Positions 9,257-20,628 of a stretch of 25,121 nt of DNA are shown piece after piece (position 1 is the stretch's first letter; each line of letters begins with the position of its first letter). A model generated the notes under the pieces. That model saw only the letters and a program-made list of their open reading frames with translations, was not told where the DNA came from and made no database searches. The DNA comes from Chara braunii (Eukaryota; Streptophyta; Charophyceae; Charales; Characeae): contig BFEA01001315.1 in assembly GCA_003427395.1 (NCBI GenBank), forward strand, positions 1-25,121, written 5' to 3'. Both the position numbers and the translations under genes were made by a program.

Positions 9257-9482
9257 GGCTCGCTTCTTTGAACTCTCCCACAACGTGGGCGCTCTCCCGG
9301 CTAAGTTTCGGGCCTGGGTTTCCCGAACGACGCTTACACTAGGCGACGCAGCACCGGGACACCCCCGCGGGCTCGCTTCCCAAAACTCTCCCACAACGCG
9401 GGTGTTCTTCCGACTAACTTCCAGGCTTGGGTTTCCCGAACGACGCTTACACCAGGTGACGCAGCACCGGGACACCCCCGCG
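9257..9482. repeat. 113-bp tandem repeat, two copies
   Basis: Copies run 9257-9369 and 9370-9482, and the next unit start (GGCTCG) recurs at 9483. Shared segments include CTCTCCCACAACG, GGGTTTCCCGAACGACGC and GCAGCACCGGGACACCCCCG. The frames running through it on both strands have no recognisable domain. Confidence 0.9.
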
Positions 9483-10593
9483 GGCTCGATGAATCCGACA
9501 CCGAGGCCTGAAAACTCTGTGCCTGTGGGACTTCCGCCACCAAGTTAACATGAACTTGGCATGAAACTTGAAAGAGCGGTGAATTCCACTTCCCCCGGTT
9601 CTTTTTCCTTTCTCCTTCTGATTTTGTTGATGGACGGTCGGGCAGAACCGTCGTTTCGAAATAACCCTCTTCTCCCTTCTTGGTCTCTCTCTTTTGCCAC
9701 TCGCGACAGCCCAAACTCAAGATCCGCCTCGAAGCGAAACAAGAATCCCCTGTTCCGCCCGGGCAATTCAACCCCACCGGCCAAAAATCCTCGGCCACAC
9801 CCTTACTTACTATGGTCGACGTTCGCGGGTACGGGACGGTGCGCAGGGTGTGAGGTTGCGCATCACAAGCGTCCCTCATAATGAGATTACAATAATGAAA
9901 ATTGAAGATGATTTGTGATAATTTGACGATGATCAAACGATTGGCGATGATTTGTAGGAAATGTCCTCAGGAAACATTGGCCAGAACACCCGTAATTCCA
10001 AGTGTCCCTATCCACCCAGCTTAGTCCAAAGGTAGCTATGTTGTCAACTCATCTAGGCCTATGCCCGGTCTCATACTCCCAATCAAACTAGGTTACAGGG
10101 CAGCGCGACTCACCCCAGCTCCGACCATCGTGGACCTGGTTGTAGCCCCCGGTCAGTCACTGGATTACCTTCCACCCTAGGTAATCCCCAAATCAGGTTA
10201 CAGGGCAATGCGCCAACACAGGTTACAGGGCAATGCGCCAGCACCGATCAACGTCATTGTGGCATCAACTAACCTAGACACCCAACCAAACACAACTGCA
10301 TCTGAAGACAGCTAGGCTAATATTGATTCTTGAAAAAAGACCAAGGATGTTGATGCACCGATTGTTAACGAACTAGAGATTAGAAATCCCCCTCCCCTCC
10401 CTCCCTCCCTCTACTTCTACCCTTTCGATGCCTCCGCTGAACATGACTACTCTGGTGACGAGCAGTCCTCCTCAGCGCCAACTAGGGACATACCCGCTCT
10501 CTCAGGATGCACCTGATGTTTTGCACACAAGGGAGCCACTTTGAGGCATGCACAAAAGGCCCAAAAAACAAAAAACAAAAAAAAACAAGGGGT
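9483..10593. other. No gene seen; minor repeats
   Basis: No recognisable gene. Two copies of a 25-bp unit (CAGGTTACAGGGCAATGCGCC core) lie at 10194-10218 and 10219-10243, and a partial relative (GGTTACAGGGCAGCGCG) lies near 10091. A CCCTCC-rich run lies near 10390-10412. TTTTGCACACAAGG and GCATGCACAAAAGG near 10520-10560 resemble the terminal motifs of the palindrome family that follows. Confidence 0.45.
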
Positions 10594-10837
10594 AACTAGG
10601 GCGCAGTCACGAAAGCAGTTCGCAAACGCATTTCGAACTGCCTTTTGGAGTCCAGCACAGTCCCAAGTTTCAAATTTTGTCGAAACTCTTCACATGCAGA
10701 AAAGTCGCTAGGCGGAGTTTGAAACTGCAGTCCAGTCCGGCATGTGGCCTTTTTTTTTTTTTTTTTTNCTCTTTTTGCGTCTGCTTGTCTGCCTCTACAT
10801 CTTCGAGCCTGTTACGACTTCCAGCGGGAATGGGACA

Positions 10838-10839
<2 letters not shown>

Positions 10840-10927
<88 letters not shown>

Positions 10928-11070
10928 CTCGAACGTGACCGAGGATTGCAGCCGTGGCCCAGGCACGCGGCGAGATGCTTTTTTTTTTTTTTTTTTTTTT
11001 TTGTAATCTCCGCGCGTGGCCTAGGCTTCTTGGGCGTGGCCCAACCACGCGACGTGGCCGAGATATTAAA
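10840..11070 (-). repeat. Two tandem short units, each with a poly-A tail (minus strand)
   Basis: Read on the minus strand, a ~66-nt GC-rich unit (about 11003-11068) ends in a 24-base A-run (10979-11002). It is followed by a ~53-nt unit (10926-10978) ending in an 86-base A-run (10840-10925). Both start ATCTCG, contain TGGGCCACG and end near CGAGAT or GGAGAT before the tail. A third A-run of about 18, broken by an N at 10768, lies further on. Poly-A tails suggest retroposition of a very small RNA or its 3' end. Slippage expansion of an A-run is the alternative. Confidence 0.5.
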
Positions 11071-11089
11071 AAAAAGAAAAAAAAGAAAG

Positions 11090-11341
11090 AGGGCCTTGCT
11101 CCACTACTCTCGACATGCACAAAAAACAAAAATCGTGGTGGTGCATCTTTCCATGTTCTAGCGAAAGATTCACTCTCGTTTTGCACATTTCGAGAGTAGT
11201 GGAGCCCTAGAGGAGTGGAGCGAGGACTCCACTACTCTCGAAATGTGCAAAACGAGAGTGAATCTTTCGCTAGAACATGGAAAGATGCACCACCATGATG
11301 TTTGCCTTTTGTGCATGTCAAGAGTAGTGGAGCGAGGCCCT
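11090..11341. mobile_element. Near-perfect palindrome, 114-bp arms, possible MITE
   Basis: Arms 11091-11204 and 11227-11340 are inverted copies with only about six mismatches and a 22-bp spacer. The outer ends read GGGCCTTGCTCCACTACTCT and its complement. AAG lies outside both ends (11087-11089 and 11342-11344) if the element includes A11090 and T11341, which is a weak 3-bp candidate duplication. Each arm is itself bounded by inverted copies of CTCCACTACTCTYG followed by RMATGYRCAAAA-like sequence, so the palindrome appears to be two small inverted-repeat units head to head. A transcript from either strand would fold into a long hairpin. No coding capacity. Confidence 0.8.
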
Positions 11342-11489
11342 AAGGATGACACGCATAAATCGAGAAATTTGAGAAGGAAAAAAAGAAGAGAAAAAAAAAA
11401 TTAAATTGTGTTGTTGTCAGCACGTGTATCCCCTAGGGCCTCTGCGTTGTTATCAGCCCTTGTATCCTGTTGGGCCCCGTATCCCCGTT

Positions 11490-11692
11490 GCACAAAAGAC
11501 AAAAATCATGACACTCTATCTTTCCATATTCTAGCGGACAATTCACTCTCGTTTTGCGCATTTTGACAGGAGCGGAGCAAGACCCTATCAATCGTGAAGG
11601 CCCCCTCCCTCCATTACTCTCGAAATTTGCAAGCCGAGAGTGAATCTTCCGCTAGAACATGGAAAGATACAGCGCCACGATCTTTTCTTTTT
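11490..11692. repeat. Second, decayed palindrome of the same family
   Basis: Arms 11490-11576 and 11609-11692 are inverted copies at roughly 75%. Their cores, TCTTTCCAT, TTCTAGCGG and ATTCACTCTCG, match the palindrome at 11.1-11.3 kb. Mutations are scattered through both arms, so it looks older. The spacer holds CCCTATCAATCGTG and a CCCTCC run. Confidence 0.75.
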
Positions 11693-11887
11693 TTTTTCTC
11701 ATTTCATTTTTTTTTTTGGAAAATGGCCTGACCCTCTGACGTGGATGACTAGACTGCAGTTACAAACTCTGCCCTGCGACTTTTCTGCAAGGAGGAGTTT
11801 GGCCTGCATTGTAAACTTCAGAGGGGACTGGACTCCAAAACGAAAGTTTGAAATGTATTTAGACTCAAACCATGACAACACCTTAGT

Positions 11888-12143
11888 TTTCTCAAAAAAC
11901 AATTAGTGCAAGTACCACCTCTCATATATTTATGAGACAACGGGGGTAATAGACAAAGATATCATAATAATAATTTAATATGGAGCTTTATCACCGCAGA
12001 ACAAATTACATTATAGGCGGCTCATACAAATCATGCCATCACAGTCTTTCTATTGCTGTTCCACTTAGACAAGTGGCCCGGTCTCTCCCCGATGTTACTC
12101 TTCTACCCATTCTTACTCTCGAACTCAGTAAGTTTTTTTCCAA
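11888..12143. other. No gene seen
   Basis: AT-rich spacer between the foldback complex and the 155-bp repeat. A 67-codon plus-strand frame (11980-12183) has no recognisable motif and ends inside the repeat. Confidence 0.45.
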
Positions 12144-12453
12144 GCATGTTGCCTCCTGCTTCCCGCATTCTATTGACGGCTAGTACCTAGATTAGAAAAA
12201 AAACATTTGAAAAATGAGTAAGTCCTAAATTGTGGTCATGTACATGTCCGCTGAAAAAAACGCGGTGTGGCTACTCGCTTGGACTCCGACAGATCGCAGC
12301 ATGTTGCCTTCTATTTCCCGCATTCTATTGCGGACAAGTACCTAGATCAGAAAAAAAAAAGAAACAAAAATGAATAAGTCTCAAAACTGTGGCCATGTAT
12401 TTATCTGCTGAAAAAATGTGGTGTGGCCTACTCGGGGCTCGGTCATACCTGAA
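12144..12453. repeat. 155-bp tandem repeat, two diverged copies
   Basis: GCATGTTGCC begins at 12144 and again at 12299. Shared landmarks are TTCCCGCATTCTATTG, AGTACCTAGAT, AATGAGTAAGTC or AATGAATAAGTC, TGTGG and GGTGTGGC. The copies differ by many substitutions and small A-run length changes. Confidence 0.8.
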
Positions 12454-12551
12454 CAACTTTGTTCTTTCATACTTGCTCATACCCGGTTCTCAATGTCAAG
12501 TAACAATATTCATGTTAATGCTCGTGGAGCTAGCATGGTGCTAGTACTCAT

Positions 12552-12788
12552 AGGCTTTCACCTCTTCGATCTGCAGGATTGCTGTTGTAGTCTTTAAATC
12601 TTAGTAACTGATTCCGATATCGTCCTCCGTAGGCTTTTACCTCTTCGATCTGCACGACTGTTATTATAGTCTTTAGATCCTGGTTACTGATTCCGATATC
12701 ATCCTCCGTAGGCTTTTACCTCTTCGATCTGCAGGATTGTTGGTGTAGTCTTTAGATCTTGGTAGATGATTCCAATATCGTCCTCCGT
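12552..12788. repeat. 79-bp tandem repeat, three copies
   Basis: Units start at 12552, 12631 and 12710 with AGGCTTT. They share ACCTCTTCGATCTGCA, TAGTCTTTA and CGATATCGTCCTCCGTA-like segments. Spacing is exactly 79 bp, with about 10-15% divergence between copies. Confidence 0.9.
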
Positions 12789-12918
12789 ACTTCATTCCCT
12801 ACGTGCATACACATCTTGGGCCAATCCCTCCCTCGAACCTGTCAAGCCAACTTTCTTGCCGCCTATGTGAATGTGTAGCAAGGAAACCCAAGAGAAGGTT
12901 ACCAACAGTCGTATTTTT

Positions 12919-13243
12919 CATCACCACTTCAATGCACCCTTCACCACTTTAGGATACAGCCTGCCTTAACAGGTGGTTTTCAGGGTCTTCGGACATTTCA
13001 CCACTTCAGGACACCCTTCACCACTCCAGAATATAGCCTGCATAAACAAGTGGTTTTCAAGGTCTTCAGACCTTTCACCACTTCAGGACCATTCAGGATT
13101 TTCAAACTGTCCAAAACTCTCACTTCACCACTTCAGGATGCATTCTGCCTAAACAGGTGGTTTTCAGGGTCTTCGAACCTTTCATCACTTCAGGACGATT
13201 CGGGATTTTCAGACTGCCCAAAACTCTCACTTCAGAATTTTCA
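12919..13243. repeat. Irregular tandem repeat with TTCACCACTTCAGGA core
   Basis: Variants of TTCACCACTTCAGGA recur throughout. A longer block with CCTGC, AACAGGTGGTTTTCAGGG and TCTTC occurs three times (AGGTGG or AAGTGG at 12971, 13048 and 13155). The irregular 77- and 107-bp steps come from a segment containing GGATTTTCAAACTG that is present in only some units. The frame at 13050-13298 is a by-product of the repeat. Confidence 0.8.
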
Positions 13244-16200
13244 TTCCTTAATTTTCAGCTACCCGTTAACCGTTTGTGGGAAACCCTTGTGCATTTAGTT
13301 CCCTGTGGAACATAAGCAAACTTAAAAACAATGTGGTTGGTTGCGATATATTGGCGTTGATCCTGTGCATTATCCCGATCATGAATGTTTTTTTTTTTTA
13401 CCCTAATGAATCGGATCTTTTTGTTGTGAAAACTGTTTCCTTATTTCAACTACCGTCGTAGTTCTTGAATTAGTGCATACTTAAAATCTTGTCGGGCTTG
13501 TATGTCGCCAATATCGTGGTTTTCAAAAAATTCAGCCACGTCATTATCTTCATCAGTCCTTTTTAGGATCACATTCCTGTGGTAACAGTACATTATTTTG
13601 TCAAGCAAAATTCGTTATTTTGTCAAGCAATTCTTCGGCATTTTGTTTTTCGTATTTTTTGTATCATGTGATTAGCAAAATATCATTTATAAATCATTTT
13701 CCGCATAGCAACCGTTTTTCATTCCTTAGCAATTTCATAAGTTTGTTTTCCAATAACATAAAAACGAGGCAACCAAGTGTCGGGATTGCGTGTTCACCCA
13801 TTTGAATAACGGTGTGTTGTCTGTAAATTTCGTCCATTGAAAAAGCGTGGTCAAGTTAAAATACAACCAATCTTTCCCGATGAACGATCCTCGCCACTTT
13901 CCATCCACAACCAGCTGCGGACTCGGATTTGTTAAATTTTGTTCATTTCCCATTAATTTTGATACGCACCCAATGTTTGTCATTCTCTCAAAATTCACTC
14001 ATGATCCATTTTACTGCTCTGATTATTTCATCATGTGAAATCATGGTGAACATTTCTTTATTTTGTACGTGCGAAGACTAATCTAACTTTCAGGCCCAAC
14101 TTGTGTGTTTTCTCATTCACATTGTCCATACCATATTTCAGATAATTGGTCACACGCAGGTTGAAATGTTCCTTCCTTGTTTTGGGGATCATAAAAGCCA
14201 GTGTCTTTGTAAGCATCCTTGTTGTTGACCTTACTAGACTAAGATAAGAAGGGCAAATCAGTTTATTACACTCATGATCCTTGTTTTTGCTCATGATGAA
14301 AGAATGATGAATCTTTCCATTCTGGTTCCAATTCGTGATCCTATGGAGCTTTTGTCTGTTTTGAAAATGACGCTATGCACTCTTTGTTGTTCCATAGGGA
14401 GCTGGTAAACGCCTTAGAGTCAAACGGACCTCTGTGTAGTCCCGCAGTAGGCCTAATTTTACTTCGACACACCGTTCAACCACTATGATGGTAATCTTAA
14501 GACATGCGTGATGATACCGAGCTAAATGGTAGTTTTTAGCATCACTGGGGTGAAACCCTCAATGTTGGTTATGGACGACCGTAATCTGGCAGTGGGCCCA
14601 CGTCTTACCAAAGGGGTGAGGCTTGAAGGATGAGGCCGCCTCAGAGAGTCTTACTCCCGCAGGATGTCGGGGGGGTAAGAATTGAGTCTGGTTGTTGAAG
14701 TCCAGATAGAAGTCTTCTCACGAAAAATTATCTATCGTTGCGTAACCAACAAGGGCACCGTCGCTAAGATAACAACAAAGCGGGTCGTAGATCTGGCTCG
14801 ATCAACCAAATTATGGTGGATCAAGTTAAAAACCTGACACTCCTGTACTTGAATGCAAGAGAAGTTTGTGATAAATATATAAATATTTTTATAAATAGTT
14901 CGTGAGAAAAACGAGAAAGCCTTATAATGTTTTCGGTTAGGGCCTGCATCCTAGGTTGTGACCCTAATGGCTTAACAGGACACCTAACAACAAACCGATT
15001 TTGTCTAGGACAAAAGGGAGAGGACTATCGAGAGTTTGTATAACCATGCGAACTCGATGCTGTAGTACGCAGTCTGTATAACAATGTCCGATGTCAGAAC
15101 AGAGGAGACCCATGTTAAACTCCTGACAATATATAATTTTGTCTGACCGTGATCGATAGAACCCTCGAACCGGAGTTAGTTGGCCGATCGGATTAGATCT
15201 TCTTTCGTCAGCATCTGAGTATTTGGTTGAATTGGTAGCCTTTGATTATTCAGAACAATAGGGACGTCGCTTAATGTGGTCCGGTAAGTTGTCGGTGCGA
15301 ATACCCTTACAAGGATATCCGCCCTGGTTTTTGCAAGTGATAAAAAAAAGTTCGATTCGAAAAATTGGGTGCGTCGTACAAGACGGGGCTAACTCTTATC
15401 TTTGACCAACTGTATGTCAGATGGAATAATAGGGAGTGTGTGGGTGCGCAGTTTTAAGGCGTGCATGATTTTTCATATTTGATATTATAAAGTCAGCACG
15501 ATTGTCGATCAACTTTTGTTCCCTATTGAGTTAAGACCCAACAATTTTTCTTTGGTCGGTATACTTGATAGTGGCATGTGGGCGTGAGTTGAGGCAACAT
15601 TGCCATGCCCAACGTCAAGTCTGACTATGGTGTCACAATCTTCAAACGTGGCTATTTTGATTTTATTTAAAACGACTTTCGGATCGTGAAGCACACGACA
15701 GATTAAGGCATTCTATTGAATGTGCCTATCATAAGGATTTTTTCCCGCATCCTTGGCCTTGTCACGCGTGAGCACAGCCTAGCTTAGACAAAGTTCGAGC
15801 CTCCACGACTGATAGTCAAGGTGCGGTTTTCGGTGCAACGGATGGAATATGCAGCGACCTTGAGCCAATTTAGGTCCCTCGTACTGCGAGTGAGGAGATT
15901 TGGCGGCCGTGGATATCAGGTGGTAGGCCAAGGCGTGGCCTTGGGACAGTTCAGAAGGCCCCATATTGAGTTAGTACATGTTCATATGGGTTATTGCTAG
16001 TGCTAATCTCACCCTTGGGCCCAGCATTATTGATTACAATGTTTGACTTTCATGCAACACGTACGATGATCGAGGCCAACAGCCAACGGCCAGCAACAGG
16101 CGACGGCGGAACAAAGGAGTAGATTGAAGGAACCGAGGGGTGAGGGTATGTCGAGGTGATCCCCCTCCATTTTGTCAACGGTCCCGACCGTGGGTTCGAT

Positions 16201-18491
16201 CAACAGGACCAGGGAGGTGCCAACAATCCCTCCCTCTTTCCTCCGTTGTTCCAATTTCATTCCCTTCTTTTCTTTTATTATTATTTTTGTTTATTTTATT
16301 AATTTAAGGCCCCGTTCTTAGAACCGGATCAGTATCGGTGCTGACGCTGGGACTGGTGCTTGGATCGACGGACGTAACTCACTTGGCACACCCCTGAACT
16401 GCTGAAATACACGTCCAAATCCGGATCCAGGTGCAATCGGATGCACATACTAAAATATTTATGAATTACCTAGGGTCGTCCAGTCCCACGAAAGTGTTCA
16501 GGGTCATAGCTTTGGCCTTGTCCTTCGGGACGTCCAACATCGTCCATTAAAAATTGGAGTGGTACAGGAAAGATTGGCATAGTCGGTACTACCTAGAGTA
16601 ACGGACCTAATAATACTGAGTCATTTGCTGGGTGACTTTTATCAAGCTACAGTCGGGATGCTCTACTGCGTTGCCATACAGTGCGGGGAGAGGACCTGCA
16701 AAAAGGGGTGAAGGAAAGGGATTGAGAAGGAAGACACGTACCTGACCAAGGTGTGAGATCGGGTGCACCATCCGCCGCCCACGATCTGCGGTGAGAGGTT
16801 TGAGTGTGAGCATGCCCGTTGGGACCCGAAAGATGGTGGACTGTGCCTGAGCAGAGGGCGACCAGAGGGAGCTCTAGTAGAGGCCCACAACGATACTGAC
16901 GTGCAAGTCGCTCGTCGGACTTGGGTATAGGAACGAGGGACAAATTGAACCACTTAGTCGCAGGTTCCCCTCGAAGTTTCTCGCAAGATAAGTTGGGACC
17001 GCTAGCTGATATAGTATGTGGCCGTGAGGGAGCTGCGAGTTGCCAGGTGCACTAACCAAGGGAGCGGAATACCATTGGCAGGGGCGGGGAAGGTGGAGTG
17101 AACTTAGGCATAATCCGTGCCAGGTGTGTTCGAGGTTTAAGATTACAAGGAAGACGAAGACGAGCATGAATATGGCGAAGAGAAGATTGCGTTATTCACT
17201 CAATTATTAATGGAATCGGGCGAGCAAAAAGTCGAAACTAAGGTTTTTGGATAAGGGGATCACAATGGCTGGGTCAAAAAAGGGGACGAGGGAGTGTAAT
17301 GAGAGCTAGAAGGAGAACGTGGTGCGCAAAGGTTGAGTGGAGGAAGGAGATGGAGAAAGTAGAAAACGGAGATCTCACCCAATCCTCAATGAAATCAGGT
17401 GAGTTAAAAACCTTAACTGGGGTTAAGCAGTTGTCATCACCCCGACTCTGCATTTCATAGTGATCTCCTTCTTCAGAGAAGGCGCATGAGGAAAGGGGTC
17501 GAAGAAGAGACGAGGGATGAATCGAGAAAGAAATGGGAGGAGGGGGTTCACAAGGTGCACACACCTAACTGTAGTCCAATGGGAGAATTGTGAGATTCAT
17601 TCTCATTTTTCACATTTGGAAAGTGGTAAAGGGCAACAACGCTCACGATTGTGCTTACCATCAATGGTCGTTATTTCTCCTTGTGACGGTGACTCTCGGT
17701 CCATCATGCTTGTTTGCTTTCGTCCCCCATCTCGGTGTTGTTCATGCGCGCATTGGTTGCTTTCGTCGTTGGGATTGACTGAATCGTCTTTTGGAACGAT
17801 CGAAGTAGTGGGCGAAAGAGATCAAAGAGAACGAACTTGAAGAGGAAGGGACTAGCGGAAAAACAGCGAGAGAGGGAGTGCCCACCTAGTGCATGTACCC
17901 GCCCGTATTCCAACAGAAGATTCTTTCCCAATTTATGCATGTTGAATCTGCTCGCTGTTGAGCGCATCGGTCCCGCAGGGGGACCCTTCCGGCCGTGTCA
18001 CATAGGATTTGTGCAGGACTTTATCTTTTTATCGTGATGCAATGGAACTTTCGTTGCTGCTTCGGTCGAGTGTGTCAGCCATACCTCTCGTGAACCCCTA
18101 CGACAGGATAAGACCACACGAGGTACAACTTACCGCCGCCCAATGGGATGTCACCACCCTTAAACGGGCGTATCCCTCCGAGCTACCGAACCACGTGAGA
18201 AAGTTAATCAGTTGCAATCGCAGAGGTGGCCCAATCGAGGGCGTTTCTCGTACACTATAGCATAGGGGGTACGTGAGGTCCCACACCTCTATCGGACCCG
18301 CACGCGAACCGATGCGCTGGGGGCTGAAGTCCCAGGCGCGACTCGTCATCAATCGACTATGACACATCCTTCTTATCACACGTTACACCACACCAAGCAA
18401 AAGTCAGATTACTCACACAAGGAAAACACTCCGAGTCCCTTTTATATCCGACTCATAATTTCTTGACGTAAACATCAGGTCGGCGTTGCGC
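13244..18491. other. About 5.2 kb with no recognisable gene
   Basis: Frames are short (60-107 codons), overlap on both strands and carry no motif I recognise. Minor structure: a 22-bp duplication (TTATTTTGTCAAGCAA) at 13593-13636, and two diverged segments of about 65 bp near 17195-17260 and 17374-17440 that share CTCAAT, TGRAATCRGG and AAAACC-like steps. The first part, to about 14.3 kb, is AT-rich; 16.6-18.4 kb is more GC-balanced. No terminal repeats, tRNA, rRNA or retroelement reverse transcriptase motifs were found. Confidence 0.45.
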
Positions 18492-18623
18492 GCGAGACCT
18501 AAGATAAAACCGCGCGGAGGCATGACTTTTTCACATTGACTAACTATTCATGAATACGCGAGACTTAAGATAAAACCGCGCGGAGGCATGACGTTTTCAC
18601 ATTCACTAGCCATTCATGAATAC
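18492..18623. repeat. 66-bp tandem repeat, two copies
   Basis: Units start GCGAGACYTAAGATAAAACC at 18492 and 18558 and end CATTCATGAATAC or TATTCATGAATAC. Only a handful of substitutions separate them, so the duplication looks fairly recent. Confidence 0.92.
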
Positions 18624-19600
18624 ACTAGAAGTCGCAGTGATGACGGACTATGTAGTACCCATAATCGTGTGACCCTCAATGGTCTCGAGGGTTGCGTTCG
18701 ACACTCAAGTGTCGGCTGACACGCGCCTTGAGGGGTTAATCTCTCGACGCTTGACATTGCCAAGGCGGTTGAACACCACACCCTCTTCTGTACCCTGCGG
18801 AGAATGGGTGGTACACAGACTCCTGTCTGTTGTGGCAACCTACCCTTATGGCCATGGAGACAAGCTCCATCATCCAGGGCCTGGAGCGAAGTCAAGGGGT
18901 TTGACTTCTATGACTGTCACTGTCTTGAACGTCCAACTATAATAAATTTAAAAGGCAAAAAAAAAAAAAGAGAAATCTCTTATCTCTCAAAGCAAAAAGT
19001 CGCTCAATCTTTACACACGGTTACCGTGGACCGCGCGAACACTCGAAGTGTATACATAGATATATACATACTGAACGATCACTTTTCATAATCAATGTGA
19101 GACTCTCTTCAACCATATATATGTGATCATAGACAGTCAAATCTAAAGTCTGAACCACAAACATACGTGCAATCACATCATCAACCAAATCCACGCACTA
19201 CACGGGGTCAACTTCAACCACTCTTTGCGCTCATACTACTTGATTTAACCACTTAATCCTCAACCTTTGTCCAACCTTTCATAATTAATTACTCAATATC
19301 TTTGTTAAATAGTCATTCAATAAAGTCTGGGTGAAAACCTAACGAAACAATTCAAACCATAGGGGCGAAAACCTTTAGGTTGAGTGACGAGAGTGGATTA
19401 GAGTTGAGTCGTAAACTAACAAATCGGCAACCGACCTGTTATCAATGATAACAGAAGATGATCATTGTGGGATCAAGCTGAAATTAGTCAAATTTTAGAT
19501 CGAATGCTCAAATAAGACTTGTAACATAAGACATGTCAATTCCCAAACTAAGTTTATAGTCTATGGAGAATAATCTTCATATAATGCCTCACTCAAATTT
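18624..19600. other. No gene seen
   Basis: Mixed sequence, then AT-rich from about 18940 with an A-run at 18957-18969. Short frames on both strands have no recognisable product. Confidence 0.45.
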
Positions 19601-19699
19601 TTCCCTTCGCTAAGTTTGAACTTATCTCTAAGCAAGTGTCCAAGGAAAGGAAGACCTTTCAGCATTTTCCCTATACAGGGTGGATTATCATAAATTTTC

Positions 19700-20340
19700 T
19701 ATATCTAAATACAATCTAACTCCTCTAAACTAAGAAAATTTCCAAAGTGTTTCCAGTAGGATAAATACATTCTCAGAATTTATATTTGTTTGAATATAAA
19801 AGTTGAAATGGTCCTTAGCACTAGAAAGTCAAATTTTGTCTAACTCTCTGAATTAGTAAAAATTTGGGCAACATTTTTTTTAGAGAAGTAGACTTCCCTG
19901 ATTTATACTAAGTCAGATAAGAATTCGAAATAAGACTTGAGTTCCTACCAAAAGAAAATTTAACTAACTCTTTAGATTTGCATAAATTTTGGTAGCACTC
20001 CCTCTTGAGAAGTGTTATTTCAAAATTTATATTAAGCTAAATACAAATTTGAACATAATTTTTACTTCCCAAAGTCAAATTTTGACTAACTCCTTGATTT
20101 AACAAAACTTCAGACAACACTTCCCCTATAAAAAAAAGATTTCCGGATTTTTACTAAGTCGGATATAAAACCTAGACAAAAGTTAAACTTTGAACAATCA
20201 AAATTTCAATAACTCCTTGGTTTTGTAGAAATTTCGGCAACGATTCCCGTAGAGGAAGTAGCTTTCCAAAGTTTCAATAACTCCTTGGTTTTGTAGAAAT
20301 TTCAATAACTCCTTGGTTTTGTACAAAGCCAAGTAAAATA
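19700..20340. repeat. Degenerate ~122-bp tandem array, about five copies
   Basis: Blocks of the pattern TAACTCYTTGRWTT, then AAATTTNGGCAACACTTCCC-like sequence, then AGAAGTAG, TTTCC and ATTTATACTAAGTCAGATA recur from about 19725, 19853, 19975, 20095 and 20221. The steps of 120-128 bp are regular although the sequence is strongly diverged. The right end (20200-20330) contains a newer local expansion of CAATAACTCCTTGGTTTTGT. I cannot name the family. Confidence 0.65.
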
Positions 20341-20628
20341 AATGATCCCTGAAAATGAGAGAATTGACCTAAGTAAAAGAAGATAACTCAGAAAATGCAG
20401 GATTTGAACTAACTCTTAAAGCTCTACTAGCACGTGGCGAGCAACTAAAACAACTACCTATCAAACTGAAACTTAGACTCAGAAAAACTATGACTCAGCC
20501 ACATGCAAATCCATACCACAATGGTAAGTAGTCTCACCCAGTCCCAAGGTTAAACCTTGTCAATAATAATTCATAATCTCTCAATTATTTATCTCTTATA
20601 CCCAACTTACATAAGGCATAAAGCGAGA

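Larger units (their letters stand above)
10594..11887. mobile_element. Nested foldback (long inverted repeat) complex, about 1.3 kb
   Basis: The segment 10594-10742 is an inverted, diverged copy of about 11745-11887, roughly 70-75% by eye. In the right-hand orientation the shared landmarks are ACTGCAGTT, CAAACTC, GCGACTTTTCTGCA, GGACTCCAAAA, GAAATG and CCTTAGTT or CCCTAGTT. Between the arms lie three T-runs with short GC-rich units and two smaller palindromes. No coding sequence is recognised. A long inverted repeat around non-coding DNA fits a foldback-type transposon with nested insertions, but no clean target duplication was found, so the outer limits are approximate. Confidence 0.55.

Noticed and set aside
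10670-11186. Poly-Lys and poly-Phe frames
   Set aside because: They are produced by the 86-base T-run and neighbouring T/A tracts.
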